Assembly (NCBI GenBank): GCA_002689565.1
Contig: NZGQ01000058.1
Coordinates: forward strand, 1 to 7,640
Direction: 5' to 3'
Source of the DNA: Methanobacteriota archaeon
Lineage (GTDB): Archaea; Thermoplasmatota; Poseidoniia; Poseidoniales; Poseidoniaceae
Length of the DNA stretch: 7,640 nt
Shown: positions 5,569 through 7,640 of the stretch, piece by piece
How the letters are laid out: the number at the start of each line of letters is the position of its first letter
Position numbering within the stretch: position 1 is the stretch's first letter
The notes under the pieces: model-generated
Seen by the model: the letters and a program-made list of their open reading frames with translations, nothing else
Told to the model about the DNA's origin: nothing
Database searches by the model: none
Made by a program: the position numbers and the translations under genes

Positions 5569-7131
5569 ATGGCACAGGCCCCTGATGGTTCGGGAACCGC
5601 CCCGGTGAGGATAACTAATTCCTCCACATCGGTAACTAGCGGGGCCGGAGTAACCCAAAAATTAGTTGGAGCTGCAATTGCATTCGGCAACGTACTCCGA
5701 GGTACATTTGGTCCAAATGGCTTGGACAAAATGTTGTACAAAACCAACGGGGAAGCCGCAGTGACTAATGATGGAGCAAAGATAGTTGCAGAATTATTGG
5801 TAAAACATCCTGCTGCCAAGGCGTTTGTGAGTTTGGCAGAAAGCCAGGAAAATGCTTGCGGCGATGGAGTCACGGGCTGTATTCTACTGGCTAGCGAATT
5901 GATGAGCGAAGCGGGACGCTTGCTGGAGAGAGGACTACATCCTCTGATTTTAGTAAAGGGATATCAGATGGCTCTTTCACACACAGTAGACGAAATAGAA
6001 TCTAGATCACAAAAAGCAGGAAGCAACCTCGAGCAAGTTGCTAGGACAGCGCTGGTCGGGCGCTCTACAGAAGTAGCATTGGATCATCTTTCAAAATTGA
6101 TTTCTCAAGCGGTTGAAATGATTCCTGATAGCGATTTTGAACGTGTCAGAATGGCAAAGGCAGGAGAAGGAACTCCAGCAACATCTACACTTATCCCAGG
6201 TATTATTTTGGAAAAGAGGCTAGCCTTGGAGAGGATGCCCCGCGAGCTAAATCAATCAAAAGTGTCAGTTCTATCATGCCCTCTGGAATTAGAACAATCA
6301 GTTGTATCTGCCGAAATTGAAATCGAAACTCCAGAACAGTACGAACGTTTCATAGACGCAGAGCAAGATAAAATCGATGAGATAATTAGCAAAGTAAAGG
6401 CCTCTGGTGCAAATATAGTATTTTCAGCCGAAGGAATCGACTCAAGAGTACTTCATTCTCTAGCGGATTCTGGAATTTTCGCATTAGGCGGATTAGAAAG
6501 GCCGATTGCAGAGGATGTAGCAAAAGCCTGTGGCGCACAATTGTGCGATCATATCGGTGATATCTCTTCGAGTCTAGGCGACTTGGCCAGACTTGAACAT
6601 CAACGTCTAGAAGGCTCCGAAGGAGTCAAGGAAAGAATCATTCTTGAAGTCGGACAAAATGCTGGCATAGTTACAATTCTTGTCGGAGGAGCTGATGGAG
6701 TTGCTGCTGAAGAAACCATAAGGGGGCTATTTGATTCATTGCGCTCGACGTGTTTAGCAAAGGAAGACGACTCGATTATTCTTGGAGGCGGCAGTTTGCA
6801 TATGGCAACTTCACTTCGAGTTCGAGAAGCTGCTGAAAATTGTTCAGGTAGAGAGAGATTATCGATGGAAGCCTTCGCTCGAGCAATCGAAAGCATTCCA
6901 GCGGCACTAGCGGCAAACGCTGGTGAAGATAGAATCGATACTTTACTTGAACTTCGTTCACTTCACAGAAGTGGCAAAATCGATAGTGGAATTACCCAAT
7001 CTGGAAAAGCAGGGCAAATCAAAGGAGTCTGGCTTCCAACATACACTCTAGAACATGCAATTTCGGCTGCCTGCGAGTCTGCTTGCGGCTTATTGAGGGT
7101 CGATCAGGTAATTTCCGCAAGAGGAGATTGA
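5569..7131 (+). CDS. Divergent thermosome subunit (group II chaperonin, Cpn60/TCP-1 family)
   Basis: A 520 aa subunit of the ATP-driven double-ring chaperonin that folds proteins in the archaeal cytosol. Equatorial domain motifs are TFGPNGLDKML (residues 46-56), VTNDGA (65-70, Asp68), GDGVTG (98-103), Asp389 in LFDSL (equivalent to the family's catalytic Asp), LGGGS (405-409) and NAGEDRIDTL (450-459). The apical domain spans roughly 205-360, with the lid region near EIEIETPEQYERF (249-261), KASGANIVF (277-285) and GIDSRVL (289-295). Length is close to the usual 540-550. Unusual points are GDGVTG instead of the normal GDGTT(T/S), GVWLP (486-490) instead of GV-x-(E/D)-P, a shortened segment before it, Arg165 in the nucleotide-sensing loop, and no Gly/Met-rich C-terminal tail. 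It ends RGD. It is probably one of several subunits in the cell. The ATG at 5569 lacks a Shine-Dalgarno site. Family assignment is very secure; full ATPase activity is not. Confidence 0.95.
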   Translation: MAQAPDGSGTAPVRITNSSTSVTSGAGVTQKLVGAAIAFGNVLRGTFGPNGLDKMLYKTNGEAAVTNDGAKIVAELLVKHPAAKAFVSLAESQENACGDGVTGCILLASELMSEAGRLLERGLHPLILVKGYQMALSHTVDEIESRSQKAGSNLEQVARTALVGRSTEVALDHLSKLISQAVEMIPDSDFERVRMAKAGEGTPATSTLIPGIILEKRLALERMPRELNQSKVSVLSCPLELEQSVVSAEIEIETPEQYERFIDAEQDKIDEIISKVKASGANIVFSAEGIDSRVLHSLADSGIFALGGLERPIAEDVAKACGAQLCDHIGDISSSLGDLARLEHQRLEGSEGVKERIILEVGQNAGIVTILVGGADGVAAEETIRGLFDSLRSTCLAKEDDSIILGGGSLHMATSLRVREAAENCSGRERLSMEAFARAIESIPAALAANAGEDRIDTLLELRSLHRSGKIDSGITQSGKAGQIKGVWLPTYTLEHAISAACESACGLLRVDQVISARGD

Positions 7132-7183
7132 GTCGGCACCTTCATGAGACTCCCCCGAATCCCTTTCCTAACGGGTACTACAT

Positions 7184-7640
7184 ATGGAGTCGGCCTCCCG
7201 TCCCCGCGCTTTACTATCGGTTTACGATAAGACTGGAATAATTGACTTCGCAAAAGGCTTGGATCGCCTTGGTTATGAGTTGGTTTCGACCGGTGGAACT
7301 GCTAGAAAATTAAGAGAAGCAGGATTGGATGTTATTGGAGTATCTGACGTAACAGGACATCCAGAAATTTTTGATGGGAGAGTAAAATCTCTCCATCCAG
7401 CAATTCATGGCCCGCTATTATGCAGGCTCGAGAATGAAAACGATGCCAAAGGGCTGGACGATTTAGGATATCCAATGATAGAGATTGTCGCATGCAATCT
7501 GTATCCTTTCAGCGATGCAGCGGCAACGGAACCTCCACTGAAAGATTTGGATTTGCTGGAAATGGTAGACATTGGCGGGCCAACAATGGTACGTGCATCA
7601 GCAAAGAATCACGTAAATGTAGTAATCACTTGCGACCCTG
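7184..7640 (+). CDS. purH: Bifunctional purine synthesis protein PurH (IMP cyclohydrolase domain), 3'-partial
   Basis: The first 152 residues of PurH, which performs the last two steps of IMP synthesis: AICAR formylation (C-terminal domain, outside the window) and FAICAR cyclisation (N-terminal MGS-like domain, seen here). Motifs are LLSVYDKTG (residues 10-18), STGGTARKL (35-43), DGRVKSLHPAIHG (64-76), NLYPF (105-109) and VDIGGPTMVRASAKNH (128-143). Lys68, Tyr107, Asp129 and Lys141 match the cyclohydrolase active-site residues Lys66, Tyr104, Asp125 and Lys137 of human ATIC, with nearly the same spacing. The ATG at 7184 is preceded by an in-frame TAA at 7169-7171, which fixes the start. The common HGG(L/I)LARR segment reads HGPLLCRLENEN here. 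Many archaea use PurP and PurO for these steps, so a bacterial-type PurH suggests ancient transfer. Whether the formyltransferase half is present cannot be seen. The gene follows the chaperonin by 52 bases. Confidence 0.93.
   Translation, partial: MESASRPRALLSVYDKTGIIDFAKGLDRLGYELVSTGGTARKLREAGLDVIGVSDVTGHPEIFDGRVKSLHPAIHGPLLCRLENENDAKGLDDLGYPMIEIVACNLYPFSDAAATEPPLKDLDLLEMVDIGGPTMVRASAKNHVNVVITCDP

Noticed and set aside
5295..5873. A 192-codon open frame on the minus strand.
   Set aside because: It overlaps the 148 aa membrane gene and the clearly conserved chaperonin N-terminus, and its translation shows no recognisable domain.
7132..7183. Possible terminator or promoter between the chaperonin and purH genes.
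   Set aside because: I found no clear stem-loop, T-run or TATA-like box in these 52 bases; the C-rich stretch (7151-7156) alone supports nothing.

Overview
The window comes from a compact archaeal genome. The supporting evidence is a group II chaperonin (thermosome) subunit, a homologue of the archaeal PIN-ATPase-KH protein (COG1855/PINA), a COG4880-type secreted beta-propeller protein, and the scarcity of Shine-Dalgarno sites at tightly packed starts. A bacterial-type purH beside these genes and moderate base composition would fit an uncultured planktonic euryarchaeon such as Poseidoniales (Marine Group II). That placement is inference from family knowledge; no search was run.

Layout: seven genes, all on the + strand, with only 12 to 52 bases between neighbours (about 216 non-coding bases in total). 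In order they are: (1) the 3' part of a beta-propeller protein whose true N-terminus lies before the window; (2) a Gfo/Idh/MocA-type NAD(P)-dependent oxidoreductase, probably with a TTG start; (3) an unrecognised four-helix membrane protein of 163 aa; (4) a 449 aa VirB11/PilT-like ATPase with a C-terminal KH domain and no PIN domain; (5) a second unrecognised membrane protein of 148 aa; (6) a divergent thermosome subunit of 520 aa; (7) the 5' part of purH, cut by the window end. No stretch longer than 300 bases lacks a gene. I see no tRNA, rRNA, CRISPR array or mobile element.

The genes do not form one obvious pathway. They cover envelope or secreted protein, sugar-type oxidoreductase, nucleic-acid ATPase, protein folding and purine synthesis. 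The spacing and shared strand allow co-transcription, but the sequence does not prove it. The points most worth a second look are the clean absence of the PIN nuclease domain from the PINA-like ATPase and the substitutions at normally conserved nucleotide-contact positions in the chaperonin. I did not find convincing evidence of a wholly new multi-gene system here.
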